A stretch of DNA of 64,000 nt from Taxillus chinensis (taxonomy: Eukaryota > Streptophyta > Magnoliopsida > Santalales > Loranthaceae): positions 38,952,324-39,016,323 of the forward strand of contig CM042085.1 in the NCBI GenBank assembly GCA_023512835.1, in the 5' to 3' direction. This document shows, one piece after another, positions 12,226-25,038 of this stretch. The position numbers and the translations under genes are program-made. The notes below the pieces were generated by a model. The model had not been told where the DNA came from. It saw only the letters and a program-made list of their open reading frames with translations, and made no database searches. How positions within the stretch are numbered: position 1 is the first letter of the stretch; each line of letters opens with the position of its first letter.

Positions 12226-12522
12226 CGTTTGCTTTCATTAACAAGCATCTTCCTTGCAAGCCAAGAACTACGGAAAACGTACCCCTTCGTACCAAAACCC
12301 AACTAGTCTGTATGTTAAATAACTAACACATATTCACATGCAATACTTATGTATTTCTCTCAAACAGTTCACAATCAGGCAGTAGGATAACAAGGAATTA
12401 AGGATCACCTACCTAGATTCAAACTGGAGAGATGAAGAACACGACAGCTTCAAACACAGCGTTTCTCCCTTGCCAAGCTCTGCGCATGCACAACTGACCT
12501 AGGGTTTCTAACCCAGGCTCTC

Positions 12523-12530
12523 CTTTTATA
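12523..12530 (-). promoter_or_regulatory. TATA box of LARD A 3' LTR
   Basis: TATAAAAG lies on the minus strand about 490 bp inside the LTR, at the same position as in E (57063-57070) and in A's right LTR (54165-54172). Conservation across copies supports it as the LTR core promoter. Confidence 0.7.
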
Positions 12531-13014
12531 CTTATCAATATATCTTATTTGATTTAATAATAAGAATAATAATAATGATAATAATTTAATTAATTAATAA
12601 TAATAATAATAATAACAATAGGATTAGTAATCATAATTATAATAATCACCTCAATAATTACATAAATAATAATAACAGTAATAATATTAATTATTATAAC
12701 AATAATAACTCGAAATGCCTAAATAATTTTATTAATAATTTAACATTATAATTATAATGACCTCAAATATTAAAATGATTATATTGGTAATATTACCATT
12801 ATAATAATAGAACATATTAAAATAATTATTTTAATAATCATAATCATATTCAATAATAAACTCGAAATACTAAAATGTCCTCACGGAACCTCAGGCTCCA
12901 AACTAAACCCACTTACAGCCAAAACGCTCACGTCAACAATTACATCGCCTCTTAAATATTATCATCCTCAATAATAAATCAGCTTACAATGTCACTCAAA
13001 TACGAGTTCTTACA

Positions 13015-13055
13015 TCCTCCCCATCTTAGAACTTTTCGTCCTCGAAAAGACAAAA
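13015..13055 (-). promoter_or_regulatory. Polypurine tract and fossil pol tail of LARD A
   Basis: On the minus strand this reads TTTCGAGGACGAAAAGTTCT, then AAGATGGGGAGGA, then the LTR. The first part corresponds to the FEDEKF-stop end of many Ty3/gypsy polyproteins; the purine-rich part is the plus-strand primer. Confidence 0.75.
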
Positions 13056-14684
13056 TGTGCTCATAAATACTATCCTCACACACAGTTACTACGCATATCC
13101 AATATCTAACATATTACCCACATGAATGAACGTAATTGTTTTCACTAGCATATTTCTCACATAGCCTATCATATTTTATACATAAGCAACACATAGCAAC
13201 AACCATACATCATGCCCCTCACAAAACCACCACATGTCCAGGAGTACTCATTTTAACATATATATCATAGTAAACTTGCTCCCAGCACTGAGAAAAGTCA
13301 TTCTCCCCTTCGTAGGACTTTTCGTCCCCGAAAAGACAAACCAACTAACAATCCGAATGATAAAGGTCTTTAACCACATTGATAGGATTAAGAGACCCAC
13401 CTAGCCATTAGCCATCGGTGTTGTTAAGGCAACACTTGGTCCAGTAACCAGTAACCAGCACAACGCTCGAGGACATACCTTTTACTATTGTGAAGCTACG
13501 ATACATGCACCGATTCACATTCCCGTGAACTTACAACACATGTACGAACCAATCAGTATACTGAGGGGGGGGGGGGTATCATCCTTTGTAAATTATTTAT
13601 GATCGCTTGCCAATACTATAAAACTTAGATATTCGGGTAACACATTCTTAGTTAAGTCACTTGGAACACAGAACAAACTCGCCCAACTCCAGTGGTAACT
13701 CGAGACTACAGTTAACCAGGGTCACAATAACAAAGTCAAATGGACACCTCAACATAACTAAGCTGACACCCCAACATAGATCACCGGGTCATAATCGATA
13801 CGATCACCTATCAAAATCCAATAACTAATCAAATTAACAAATTTCTCCATACACAATCACTACATGCCCAACCGACCACATATTACCTTAAAATTATACC
13901 AACAAATGCTAACATCACCATCCAAACTAACCAATCTAATTGAACCCAAGCAATTAGGATTAATACTAGAGCCCAAGACTCCATCAAAGCAATAGGATTA
14001 ATACTAACAGGATAAAATCGTCACTCTAATTAAACATTACATAACCAAAGTCCAACAACCTATGCCCAATTAACCAATAACCTGAAACAAGTACAACAAG
14101 GAAACATTGTCTCACAAATCATGATCACATATTATAAACAATATATCAACCATATACAATCAAAATCAAAGCACAAAACAAAACAACATCAACATATCAA
14201 CCATCATATGAATATTTACTCCTATGCAAGAAAGTAAGGTCACACCCAAGTATGCTCCACCAAACAGGGTAAGACGCCGCTGAATCACAGCTAAGTCCCC
14301 TTATAAAGAGGGCTTCACAACCAAACAACAAGCTCGACTACCACAACAATGCGTCACAATGACCTCACCGAAGGAAAACTCACCACACTAGTCCCACCAT
14401 AAATCATTTACCAGTTCCACATCATCATGCTTACCACCAATCAATCAAGCCAAATAGTCAATAAACAAGGTCCCTCCTAGTTTCAGCACGTGTCACCACA
14501 CAAAATAAGAATGCATGTAGTTGTTAATAACCCAATCAAGGTGAAACAAGGCAGCAATAGGAAATACAATTATGCTCACACTCAGGCATAGATACATAAC
14601 ACGATACACGTATCAATCACTCATCATAATAAATAAATAGGTTAAAAACAACATTTATAATTAAGACAACCAAGCAAGCATAAT

Positions 14685-14790
14685 CACAACCACAACCACA
14701 CAGGCTTCCACATCCATAGTCACACAGGCTACCATAACCACAGCCACATAGGCTCCACAACCACACAACACACTTTCAAGCACAACACAA
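14685..14790. repeat. Minisatellite in LARD A internal region
   Basis: Degenerate units of about 20-28 bp contain CACAGGCT and CCACA/ACCACA words. The equivalent in E is at about 61505-61600 (GGAGCCTATGTGGTTGTGG). Confidence 0.7.
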
Positions 14791-16476
14791 TAATATGCAT
14801 TCACATTACATCAAATAACACATGTAGTCGTATCACACAACTATACCCCAAAACAGGGCAAAAGTCCATAACATGTCATTTGCACGCCATATCATATGAA
14901 GAATATCCAAACAATTATACAGTGTGGTAATCCACATTGACATTAGTCGACATGAATCATAATAAAATTTAACATAGAGTCAGTTATCATTATTTATTCA
15001 TTTATTTACTATTGTTACTAGTGTTATAAGTATATTATTTATGGTTAATTTTTTTTATTAATTTTATTGTACATTGACTATTCTTATCAATAACCGGTTA
15101 CACGCACCAACATAGTCCACCACAAGCCAACACCACACAAGGTACATGCAACCAACAATGAGCAACTACTCAAAAACAAGCAGGCCAACAACCCATCAAT
15201 ATTTACTGAATAAATCAATGCAATTATAAAATTGCAATTCAGCCTAGGGATCATCATCATCCTCATTCACTAGCAATCAACCAAGAATCCATACCACATT
15301 TAACCAGCAGGACGATATAACCTAATCAACATAAAACCAACAACACACAACAATGGGAAATCAATGCAATCACATTCACAAGTAGACAAAAGAAGTGAAT
15401 ATTCCAACAACCATTTATCAGCATTAACCAACATTTCATAGCAGTAGTGAACCAACCAATGCCATACAACACAGTCACATTAATGACATATCATACAATT
15501 AACCACATCAATTTACATGCACCCCTTTTTTTTTACACACGGAGTCAATATTCAACTGTACTTTAAAAACATCATCGCTCGTTTAACAAGTTATGCAATT
15601 CATATTTAGGGAAAAAGGGTATTTTTACTTTCCTCTTGTGGTGTTCCTCCAAGACTATTTCCAAAACTACGTATAAAGTCCTAAGAAATATAACTCCCTT
15701 AGATTCTCAGATTATTTATCAACTTTTAAATCACTTACTAATATTTTAAAAAAGATAAATTATTAAAATACTTTATCTGATGGAAACGAATTCTTCACTC
15801 CCATTCCAAAAGACTATGTTATCGCTATTTCCCCAACTCGTTGGTAAATCTACCCTTTAATTGCCTTTAAACGAAAATAAACCATTATTGAATCTACCAA
15901 TCATATCATTGTCTTCTCATAATATTTAAGCCTAATAGCTGATCTATATATATTGCCAGTCATAACATTTGTTAATTTCTGTTGTATTATTAAGTTCATT
16001 GTACGATTGTACTCTCAAATATCCTATTAGTTACCATTGTTTTCCTTAAGGCCCTACTCTTATTAAGGTTCTTTTGTTTGACTCACTTGTCCCCTTGTTT
16101 AATTTTACTTTTTTTTATATGTGTTAATTAAGGAAAGAAAATAATTAAATAAATAAGTAACTAAATTAATTTAAAAGAAACAATTAAGTTACAGCAGTCA
16201 TTTGTAGAATATTGCCCCTTCTTATACACTTCCATCAAGCAATCAACCATAACAAGTTTGACCCAATAGGTCCTCATCAAATCATAGTAGGGTCCATTTT
16301 CCCCCAAAATCCATTACATTTGCCCGATCATTTAACTGGTTACTTAAGCCATCAAATAATTGGTAGGGTTCAAATTTTCCCTACCACATCATCACAATAA
16401 CATCAAGCGAAAGATAATACTATAGTATATTGTACTTGAATCAACTCTAAACAATACAGGTCAGTTTAAAATAATG

Positions 16477-16481
16477 TAAGT
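16477..16481. repeat. Target site duplication of element B (left copy)
   Basis: TAAGT; the right copy is at 31572-31576. In E the uninterrupted site reads TAAC in the same context (complement strand near 59366), so the duplicated base order agrees with insertion into LARD A. Confidence 0.85.
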
Positions 16482-19453
16482 TCTCATCACCGGATTCCGT
16501 CCGGGAGGGAAACCACTTTTGGGGTGCGGTTCCCCCCCGTCCTTCATCTGAAGGGTGATGAAATAAACAGAATCGTCACCAACCGTTTTTGGGGTGTGGT
16601 TGGTCACCTAAAAGGAAATTATCTATGCCGCCTAGGGATGGGCTCGGGAGTTTATTACGCATGGGGAAGGATTAGCACCCCCACAACGCCCTTTCGGTAC
16701 CTATCTTAAGAGTTGGAGGTTTCTAACTTATTTTACCCGCTATCTTTTAAATAATCTAAAAGCGATAAGTTCGACTCTTTTTATTTTACTAAGTTGTTTG
16801 TTGAAGTTATAATTAAATTTAATTTACCCTAGACTAATAAAAAGTCTACAAGTTGTAAGTCATATGTTAATGCTTTAAACAATATATTACAATAATTCTA
16901 AGGATAAAAATTAATAGGAGTTTATAAAAAGCAAAAAATAAAAAAATCCAAGTGTTAAAAAAAGGTTTTGTTTTTTTTTGTTTTTTTGTTTTTTTGTTTT
17001 TTGTTTTTTTTGTTTTAAATGGAGAAAGGTTTTTTTGTTTTGTTTTTATTTTTGTTTTTGTTTTGTTTTTTTAATTATACCTAAGTTATCTCAAAGTTTT
17101 ATTTCTAGGTTAAATGTTAATTTTTTTTATATTTCAAAGGGAGAAAAAGAAGAAAAGCCAAGAAATACTAAAGAAAATCAAATGACAAGTGAAAAACATT
17201 TTTTGTTTGCTTGTTTAGAAAACAACCTTTCCCTTTTTTTTTGACTTGTTTGAAAATATTTTGTTTTGTTTTGCTTTATTTTGTTTTTTTTTTGTTTATA
17301 TTTCGAAGGGACAAAAAGAAGGAAAGCTAAGAAACACTAAAGAAAACCAAATGACAAGTGAAAAACATTTTTTTGTTTGCTTGTTTAAAAAATAACCTTT
17401 TTGTTTTTTTTTTTTGACTTGTTTGGAAACATTTTGTTTTGTTTTGTTTTGTTTTTTTTTTAAGAAAACATGTGTTTTTTTTTACAAACACATTTTTAGG
17501 AATGTTTTTTTTAATATATTTAATGAAAAAGTTTTTTTTGTGAAAAGAAGAAAAATAATAATCATTAAAAAATGTTCAAAATAAATAAGACAAACACAGT
17601 GTTGCGTGTGATTGTGACAAAAAAAAAAAACTCACTCTCCTTTTTTTTTCTCTCCCTTCTTTTTGCTCTTTTTTTTTCACTAATGTTTAGTTTACAAATT
17701 ACAACAGTATGGGATAAGAGTCCCAAAATTACATGAGTTGTAATGGTCAATACTAACAGTTTTCTTATGGCCCATAGAGAGGAAAGAGAACAACGAAACA
17801 AAATGAATAATTAAAAGACTATGTAACGCAAATAATAATAATAAAAAGGCATATGTAAAACATGGCAAACAGTGATAACACAGTCTTAATAAGCACGCAA
17901 GAAAAAAAGACAAACATTGCACTAGTAAGACATTGATAAGCAAAGAAAGATTAGTTTTTGTACATGCACTGGATGCAAAACAAGTGATAGTAACAAGTGT
18001 TGGGGGAAGGTTTTTTTGTTTTGTTTTATTTTTTTTTTGCTGCATTAGTTTTTTAGTTTTTTTTCTACATTTTTTTTCTGCACTAGATGGTTTTTCTGCA
18101 CTGATTTTTTTTCTGGTTTTTCCTACACTAATATTCTAGATTTTCTGCACTGGTTTTCTGGTTTTTTTTTCTGCACTAATTTTCTGGTTTTTTTACTGGT
18201 TTTCTAATTTTTTCTCTGCATTAATTTTTTGGTTTTTTTTACTGGTTTTTTGTTTTTTTCTTCTGCACTAATTTTCTAGTTTTTTACTGGTTTTCTGTTT
18301 TTTTTCTGCACTGGTTTTCTATTTTTCTCTAGCATTAATTTTCTGGTTTTTCTGCATCAGTTTTCTATTTTTTTCTGCACTAAGTTGCTGATTTTTTTGC
18401 ACTGGTTTTCTAGTTTTTCTACACTGATTTTTTTTGTTTTTGTTGGACTATTCTGCATCAGTTTTCTGTTTTTCTTTCTACATTAAGTTACTGATTTTTC
18501 TGCACTGACTTTATTCTATTTAGAAGGGTTTGCATGCATGAAACACTAGCAAAACATAACAGCTAACAAATACTATGCAAAACAAAGAAACACTACACGG
18601 GAAAGAAAAAAAATTGCATGTCAAAACACCACAGCCAAGGTGCAATAGACATCAGGCGTTCTTTGTTTGTTTGGTTTTTATTATTATTGTATTTTATTTT
18701 ATTTTTCCACCACCCAATGCTAAGAAAATACAGCTAATGCAGATACACACTTGCAAACCAAACACTACACAGGAGTGAAATCATGCCAAAAAAAAACGTT
18801 ATCGGCACCATAGCATTAGGGTCTGAATTTTTTACAGCATGGCTTACATGAAATAGGAGACAAAGACATGACCCAAAAAAAAAAATACAACAACAGACAA
18901 ACCAACATATAACAAAACAACACAAACTAATGACAAATCATACAAAAAAAACATATACCCAAAACTCCAATACCAACGTAAACTGACAAACTAACACAAA
19001 CGCCAATTGAAAACATGGCCAAATAAAACAACGTAAATCAAACAGTCAATCAATTATCTAATTATCAAAGAGCCAAGACCAACATAAATCAAACATCCAA
19101 CACCAACGTGAGCCATTTCACCAAACAACAGGCATAGGAGAGAACCAGTTATCCATAAATCAAACAAAAACGCAAGCAGTCAATAGGCATCTCATACGTA
19201 TGAATGAATTAAAAAAAATTAACCAAGTCCACGAACCAGAGCACCTTCCCCTGGCTTCCTTGGACGGTCAGTGGGTGGTGGAGAGGCACGATGCAGCAGT
19301 GTTGTGGAAGTGTGAGCTTGGTGCAGCAAATCTGTTATGTTGCTGAGCTGGTGTGGCTACGTTGTGGGGTTGGTGTGTGCTGTGATTGGGGTCATCAGCG
19401 CTGTAGCCACGAGCAGAGCAAAAGGGTGGGGGTGATGAGAGGTAGTGGCCGGC
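16482..19453 (-). repeat. Truncated 3' LTR of element B
   Basis: This matches 27122 to about 30068 of the right LTR, starting TCTCATCACCGG against TGTCATCACCGG. Differences are mainly single transitions. Alignment ends abruptly at 19453 in the GTGGCCGGC shared by both, where pol sequence begins. The missing part contains U3 and the TATA box. It holds poly-T tracts, a degenerate TTTTCTGCACT repeat and an internal duplication of an AAATGACAAGTGAAAAACAT-containing block. Confidence 0.9.
18055..18510. repeat. Degenerate TTTTCTGCACTGGTTTTCT repeat (left LTR of B)
   Basis: About 25 loosely spaced units alternate TTTTCTGCACT with A/GTTTTCTGG or ATTTTCTAG. The matching tract in the right LTR is at about 28650-29120. 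Confidence 0.85.
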
Positions 19454-21185
19454 AAAAATATCAATATCAATATCAATGATATTGATATGCTCATCGGGGA
19501 ATCCTACATTCATTGGCTCGTAGTCTTCCAAGGCCCTTTCAACAAGATAGTCTGTTATGACACTTCCTTTTATGGCTTTCTGAGACACGTACACAATATC
19601 ATATTCAGATAACAACAACTGCCACTTGGCGATCCTCCCAGAAATTGATGGTTTCTCCAATAAGTATTTGAGCGGGTCATGCTTCGCAATAAGCCATGTT
19701 GTATGATAGAGGGTGTACTGTCTTAATCGCCGGACAGTCCAAACTAGAGCGCAACAAGCCTTTTCCAATGGAGTATACTTTGCTTCACCAGGGGTAAACT
19801 TCTTACTCAAGTAATAAATTGCTTGCTCCTTCCTTCCTGAAGCATCATGTTGCCCCAATACAGAACCCATTGATGAGCCTTGGACAGTTAGATATAGGAT
19901 AAGTGGTTCGTTAGGCACTAGTGGAACCAGGATTGGCGGATTTATCAAGTACTGCTTAATCTTGTCAAAGGCCTCCTGACATGCTTCATTCCAAACTTCT
20001 GGATTATCCTTTCGTTGTGATTTAAATAATGGTTCACATGTGGCCATTAACTGAGAAATGAACCTAGTAATGTAGTTCAAATGCCCCAAGAAACTCCTTA
20101 CTTCCCTAACCGTGCTTGGCGGCGACATCTCCTGGACAGCTCGAATCTTGTCGAGGTCAATCTCTATCCCTTTCTCACTAACTATAAAGCCCAACAACTT
20201 ACCCGATGTAGCACCAAAGGTACACTTCTCCGGATTCAACTTGAGTTGATACTTTCGCAACCTTTGGAAAAGTTTACGGAGTACCTCAACATGACTTTCC
20301 GTACTTGCTAATTTGGCTATCATGTCATCCACATACACTTCCACCTCCTTATGCATCATATCATAAAACAATGTCACCATGGCTCTTTGATAGGTGGCCC
20401 CTGCATTTTTAAGTCCGAATGGCATCACATTGTAACAGAAAGTGCCCCATAATGTCGTAAAGGTTGTCCGCTCCTTGTATTCAGGGGCCATCTGGATTTG
20501 GTTATAGCCCGAGAATCCATCCATAAATGAAAACAGAGCATGCTTTGCCATGTTGTCCACCAGAGTATAAATATGTGGGAGTGGAAAATTATCTTTTGGG
20601 CTCGCCTTATTTAGATCTCGGTAGTCGACGCATACACGGATTTTTCCCCCTTTCTTCGGTACTGGCACAATGTTTGCCACCCATTCCGGATAATGAGCCA
20701 CACTGAGGAAACCGGCATCCCACTGCTTTCTGATTTCCTCTTTGATCTTTAATATCATCTGGGGTCTCATCCTTCGTAGCTTCTGCTGGACTGGCTGACA
20801 TTCTGGCCTCAGTGGTATTTCATGTTGCACAATATCTGGATTTAAACCTGGCATATCTTGATAGGACCAGGCAAACACATCCTTGAAGCTGGTCAACAAT
20901 TCAATTAACTGCCCCTTGATCTCCGTGGATAATGAAGAACTCACTTTGAGCCGTTTTGGTTCTACGTCTGTTCCCACATTTACTGTTTCTATAGGGTCCT
21001 CACTTGGGGTCTTGAGCTGGTCTTCCTTTTTTAACAGTCAGAGGATATCTTTGGGTAAGTCAACCTCCTCTTCTGATTCAGCCTCACCTGCCTCATGCAC
21101 TGATCTCTCCCAATCTGGACTTTGGTCAAACTTTGGGCATCCCGCCTCATTATTGTTTGTCACACCCTTGTTGAATTCAAGGTAC
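19268..21185 (-). pseudogene. Element B pol exon 2: reverse transcriptase and RNase H, integrase lost
   Basis: This is the second exon of pol, starting after an intron acceptor at 21186. It opens with a spliced leader (YLEFNKGV), then a TGA at 21038-21040, then an open frame of 569 residues. RT signatures in order: VFAWSYQDMPG, RDLNKASPKDNFPLP, FMDGFSGYNQI, MPFGLKNAGATYQR and the catalytic YVDD (VEVYVDDMIAK). FLGHLNYITRFI and the RNase H blocks YYLSKKF and LEKACCALVW follow. Coding homology stops after FPDEH. The last 60 or so residues are an artefact of reading a TATCAA repeat and antisense LTR sequence. No integrase is present. Confidence 0.9.
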
Positions 21186-21384
21186 CTGTTTGTGAAAAGA
21201 TCAACAAGTTGATAGCAAAATATGATATGCCCATGATAATGAAATGCAATGCACCATTTTTTTGCAAAACATACTTTATTGAAAACAAAGCATCTCAAAG
21301 AGACATAAACTATTTTTTTAACACTGAAAGAGGCATAAAAGTGAAAAAAAACAAATATCCAAATAAAATTCCCCCAAGGATTAC
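21186..21384 (-). other. Intron in element B pol leader
   Basis: GT at 21383-21384 and AG at 21186-21187 on the minus strand bound a 199 bp AT-rich intron. Removal joins the upstream LPLNNWTSTYLPV frame to YLEFNKGV in phase (AT + G codon). An intron at this site between protease and RT is known from Ogre elements. Confidence 0.75.
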
Positions 21385-22819
21385 ATCACAGGGAGATATG
21401 TGCTAGTCCAATTATTGAGAGGCAGTCCTGGAGCTCCTTCCTGCACGAACACCACCTGGCCCGCTTTTGGTTCCTCGCTCTCCACAGCAGCAATGGCCAC
21501 AACCTTCTCTTGATAAGTAAACCCTCTACTGTAGAACATGTCTTCTAAGGGTGGAAATGTCATTTACTCCTCTTGGATAGGTCGCTTCTGCAACTTGGCC
21601 ATTCTGACTTCCCTCTTCCTGGAGGTTTCCCTCTGTCGGTCTGCTTTGGTGGGTTTGTAGCCCAGCCCATATCGTTCTGTCGTGCCTCGGATGCGTAATG
21701 GGTCCTTCATGCCCTGAGAAGATGCCCCAAGCCCGAGTCTTGGCTTGTGTCCTTGCCTGATCATCGTATGTGCAATCATCTTTGTGGCTTTGGACAGTTG
21801 AGCTCCTATCCTTTGATATAAACTAGGCTTTGTCACATAGGTAACATTAACGACCTCAAATGCCCAAAAAGAACATTCTGGTGCATCTTCCCCACTGTCA
21901 ATACAAGGCATGGATGACGGCTTGGTTACCAACAGGTCTGTCTCCCCGGATACACAAATTAGGTGATCGTTAATCACGAACTTCAATTTCTGGTGCAGAG
22001 TAGAAGGTACCGCTCTGCTGTGTGAATCCATGGCCTTCCCAATAAGCAGCTGTAGTATAGCGCAATATCCAAGATCTGAAATTCAATTGAGAATACTGTA
22101 GGCCCAATCAGTAATGGAATATCCAAAGTTCCTGTTACTTCTCTTTTTCCCACGTCAAAGGCTCGAACTACCATGTTACTCAACCGCATGTATGAAGAAT
22201 CTATGGGCAATTGTTGTAATATTTGTAAGGGCATAATGTTAACAACGGACCCATTATCAATCAGTACTCGGGAGATGGTGTATTCTTTGCATTTGATTGA
22301 GATATGCAAAGCCTTGATGTGACCCTTGCCCTCCTGCGGCAATTCATCCTCGCTGAATGATATGAAGTGTTCGATGATGAGGTTACCAGCAATTGTATCC
22401 ATGTTCTCTATTGAAATAGTGGGCGGGACGTAAGCTTTGCTAAGGACCTTCATCAATGCTTCACGGTGTGGAGTGGAGTCCTTTAGCAGCGAAAGCAAGG
22501 AGATCCGAGCCGGTTGTTTGCTTAGCTGCTCCACAATGTTATATTCACTATGCTTAATCAATTTCAAAAACTCAGTAGCGTCTTCTTCAGTAATCTGAAT
22601 TTCCTCTTTGGCTGGTTCTAATGCAGGCGAGATATCTTTCCCTACAGCTTTTCCTTTCTTCGATTGGTCGATGACATCGGGTGCATAGGGACATCCGCTC
22701 CGAGTTATCTTCCTTGCTTGGGTGTTCCCTTGTACAACTGCTCCACAACCGTACCTCCAAGGAACTGCTTTCTCATTTTTGTAGGAAGGTTGCAGGGGAA
22801 TTTGAATTGTGAGAGGCTA
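21385..22819 (-). pseudogene. Element B protease region and pol exon 1
   Basis: The retropepsin domain carries VLIDNGSVVNIMP near 22275, using the DNGS form of the active site found in Ogre proteases. LLGRPWIH follows near 22040. The frame shifts near 22025; the continuation holds AVPSTLHQKLKFV. A TAA at 21564-21566 lies just before the short MTFPPLEDMF segment that ends at the intron donor. At the upstream end the frame is continuous with gag across a TAG at 22817-22819. Aspartic protease processing of the polyprotein is its family role; two stops and one frameshift make it dead. Confidence 0.85.
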
Positions 22820-24851
22820 GATCCCATGGGGCAACAGGGGTATTTCTGGAGTCATAGTGTAAATCCTGAGAGGCTTGGGCATGCCTATGAAACCGTCTGT
22901 ATTATCTCCTTGGACCATCTGGATGGATGAGTTGATACATTGTTTTGAAATTTCGATCCTTCGATAATCCATCAATTCCTGAACAGCACTTTCAAAGGTC
23001 TTACAATTGTTAATGTCATGTCCTGGAGCCATCTCATGGAATAGACACTTTTTCTGTTGATCGGTCCCTTCGTCGCCCTCAATAACTGACCTGGTTAACA
23101 GATATCCGTACTTGAGTAGAACTTGAAACAACTGCCCCCTTTGCATTCGTACTTGGGACATCTTTGTAATCCTAGCTTCCGATGTAATGGCAGCAACATT
23201 ATTAGAGTGTTCTGGCAATGGGTTGTTGTTGACACTCGGGGAATTGAAAAGTGTCACGAAATCTAACCAGTGAGCATCTTTTAATGCTTGGACCTTTCTT
23301 TTAAATGCGATACAACCTTCAACATTGTGTCCTACGGCATCGGCATGATATACGCAACGAAGGTCTGGTTTGTACCAATTTGGATACGGTGGTTTCAGTT
23401 CTCCCACAGGGGAAGGGACTACCAGTATTGCCTCAAGGAGCCTTGGGTATAGTTCAGCATAAGTCATAGGGATTGGGTCGAACTCCTGGTGCTTCTTGGG
23501 AGCTTGATTTGGTCTCGGGTCAGTGGATGGGCTTTTGACGGGTGCTTGGACCGGTGTTGGGGTAGGTGGTTGAGGAAATTGTGGAGCTGGGTAAGTATAT
23601 TGGGGTCTTGCCTGAAATTGGAAAGGTTGGAATTATGGGATAAGTGCAGGTGCGACGTATGCGGCTACTGGAGGTGCTCTGAAATAGACAGGCATTTGGG
23701 GAGGATTAGGTTGCATCATCGGACCAGACTGATACACGAAATTAGTTTTCCCTTCTTTCTTCTTTGGAGGTGCTTGGTAGCCTTTTCGGTGCCTCGATCA
23801 TTTCTCCCTTCAACTTTCCCCATTTAACTCCACTCTCAATGAGTTCACCCGAAGCGACTAGGTCAGCAAAAGTACTAGAGACATGACCAATCAGTTTTTC
23901 ATAATACACACCCTTCAATGTGTTGATGAACAATGTAGTGAGCTCTCTTTCTGTTAACGGAGGTTGCACTTCTACAACAGTTTCCCTCCACTTTCTTGCA
24001 TAATCCTTGAAATTTTCGTTTGGCCCTTTCTCCAATGACTGCAGCGTTAAACGACCCAAAGCTAATTCGGTGACATGCTTATACTGTGCTAGGAAGGCTA
24101 TAGCCAGGTCCTTCCATGTTCTAATACGGCCTCCATCTAGCTGGAAATACCAATGTAAGGGTGCCCCCGTTAGACTCTCCTGAAAGCAGTGCATAAGGAG
24201 TCTATCATCGCTAGTGTACGTTGCCATTTTTTGACAGTACATCGCCAGGTGGGTTCTTGGACAGCATGTGCCATTAAACCTCTCAAATTCGGGCATTTTA
24301 AATTTATGAGGTAAAACTACACCAGGGACCAGGCACAGCTCATCGGGGCTTATCATACCGTAAGTCTCGGCACCTTCAACTACCTTCAATCGTTCCTCAA
24401 TCCGCTTTAGTGCAGGGGACTCGACTTCTTCTTTATAAGCTAGAGATCCTATCCCTTTTGTAGCAATTCCCATTATTGGCGAGGTGAAGTGGCCTGGGTT
24501 GGGCGTGCCCAATTGCTCGGGAACGGCGTTATGTGTCATAGGCTGCGTGGGAGGTGGATGTTGCGTTGCTTCTAGCCTAGGCTGCGGGTTGGCTTCCCTT
24601 GGAGTTCCTTCGACCAATCTAGCCATCATTTCTGCCATATGGTTCATCTGCCCTTGAAGGTTCTGGAGGGTATCACTCATGCCTTGCTGACTCTGCTCTA
24701 GCCCCATTAGTATGTTTTCAGTCTCTTCGGCCATTGGATGGGATGTGTGCTTGTGTCTGGATCGAAGGTTGTATGTGTGCCCAATTCTGGATGAAGAAAT
24801 ATTTTCGCTAAAAGAAACACAAGGGTGAGCATTTTTTAGTTTTGTTTTCAC
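22820..24851 (-). pseudogene. Element B gag (broken by one frameshift and one stop)
   Basis: Gag forms the particle that packages the element RNA. The N-terminal part, 24851-23742 (369 residues), contains the retrotransposon gag core (MPEFERFNG, LTGAPLHWYFQL, TWKDLAIAFLAQYKH). A frameshift near 23790 moves the frame to a proline-rich linker with a TAA at 23633-23635. The C-terminal part from 23467 carries two Ogre-type Cys-His blocks: CVYHADAVGHNVEGCIAFK, and CLFHEMAPGHDINNC. The real start may be the internal MAEETENILMG rather than the first ATG. Confidence 0.88.
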
Positions 24852-25038
24852 TTTTTATATGAATGCATGAGATGCGTGAATGAATGCAAGTGAACAGGTT
24901 TAAACAAACTCCATTTTATTAATAAAAGGAAAAAGATTACATGCATGAATGCCGTGTAACTTTCTAATAACTACGATAACAAAAACTACATGGCTCTAAT
25001 GCAATTATTCAGTCATCCCAAAGATGGTAATATGGTCT

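Larger units (their letters stand above)
10517..13014 (-). repeat. Left (3') LTR of LARD A
   Basis: The LTR is 2498 bp, bounded by TGTCACGCCC at 10517 and TTCTTACA ending at 13014. It contains a four-fold CCACATATGGGACC-type array at 11160-11266, (AAT)n and (AT)n microsatellites, and on the minus strand a TATAAAAG box at 12523-12530. It is homologous over its whole length to the 5' LTR of E. Confidence 0.9.
13015..16481 (-). other. Internal region of LARD A (non-coding)
   Basis: About 3.5 kb of AT-rich DNA lies next to the 3' LTR. The polypurine tract (minus strand AGATGGGGAGGA, 13015-13026) directly abuts the LTR. A second copy of the motif lies at about 13300-13345. A GGCTCCACA/ACAACCACA minisatellite is at 14685-14790. 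No frame of meaningful length matches gag or pol. At 16482 it is interrupted by element B and resumes at 31577. Confidence 0.8.

Noticed and set aside
11978..12295. 105-codon frame with a Tyr-Ile run
   Set aside because: Translation of the AT microsatellite inside the LARD LTR.
16978..18139. Phe/Cys/Lys-rich frames on both strands
   Set aside because: Poly-T and TTTTG tracts of the Ogre-like LTR; same frames recur in the other LTR.
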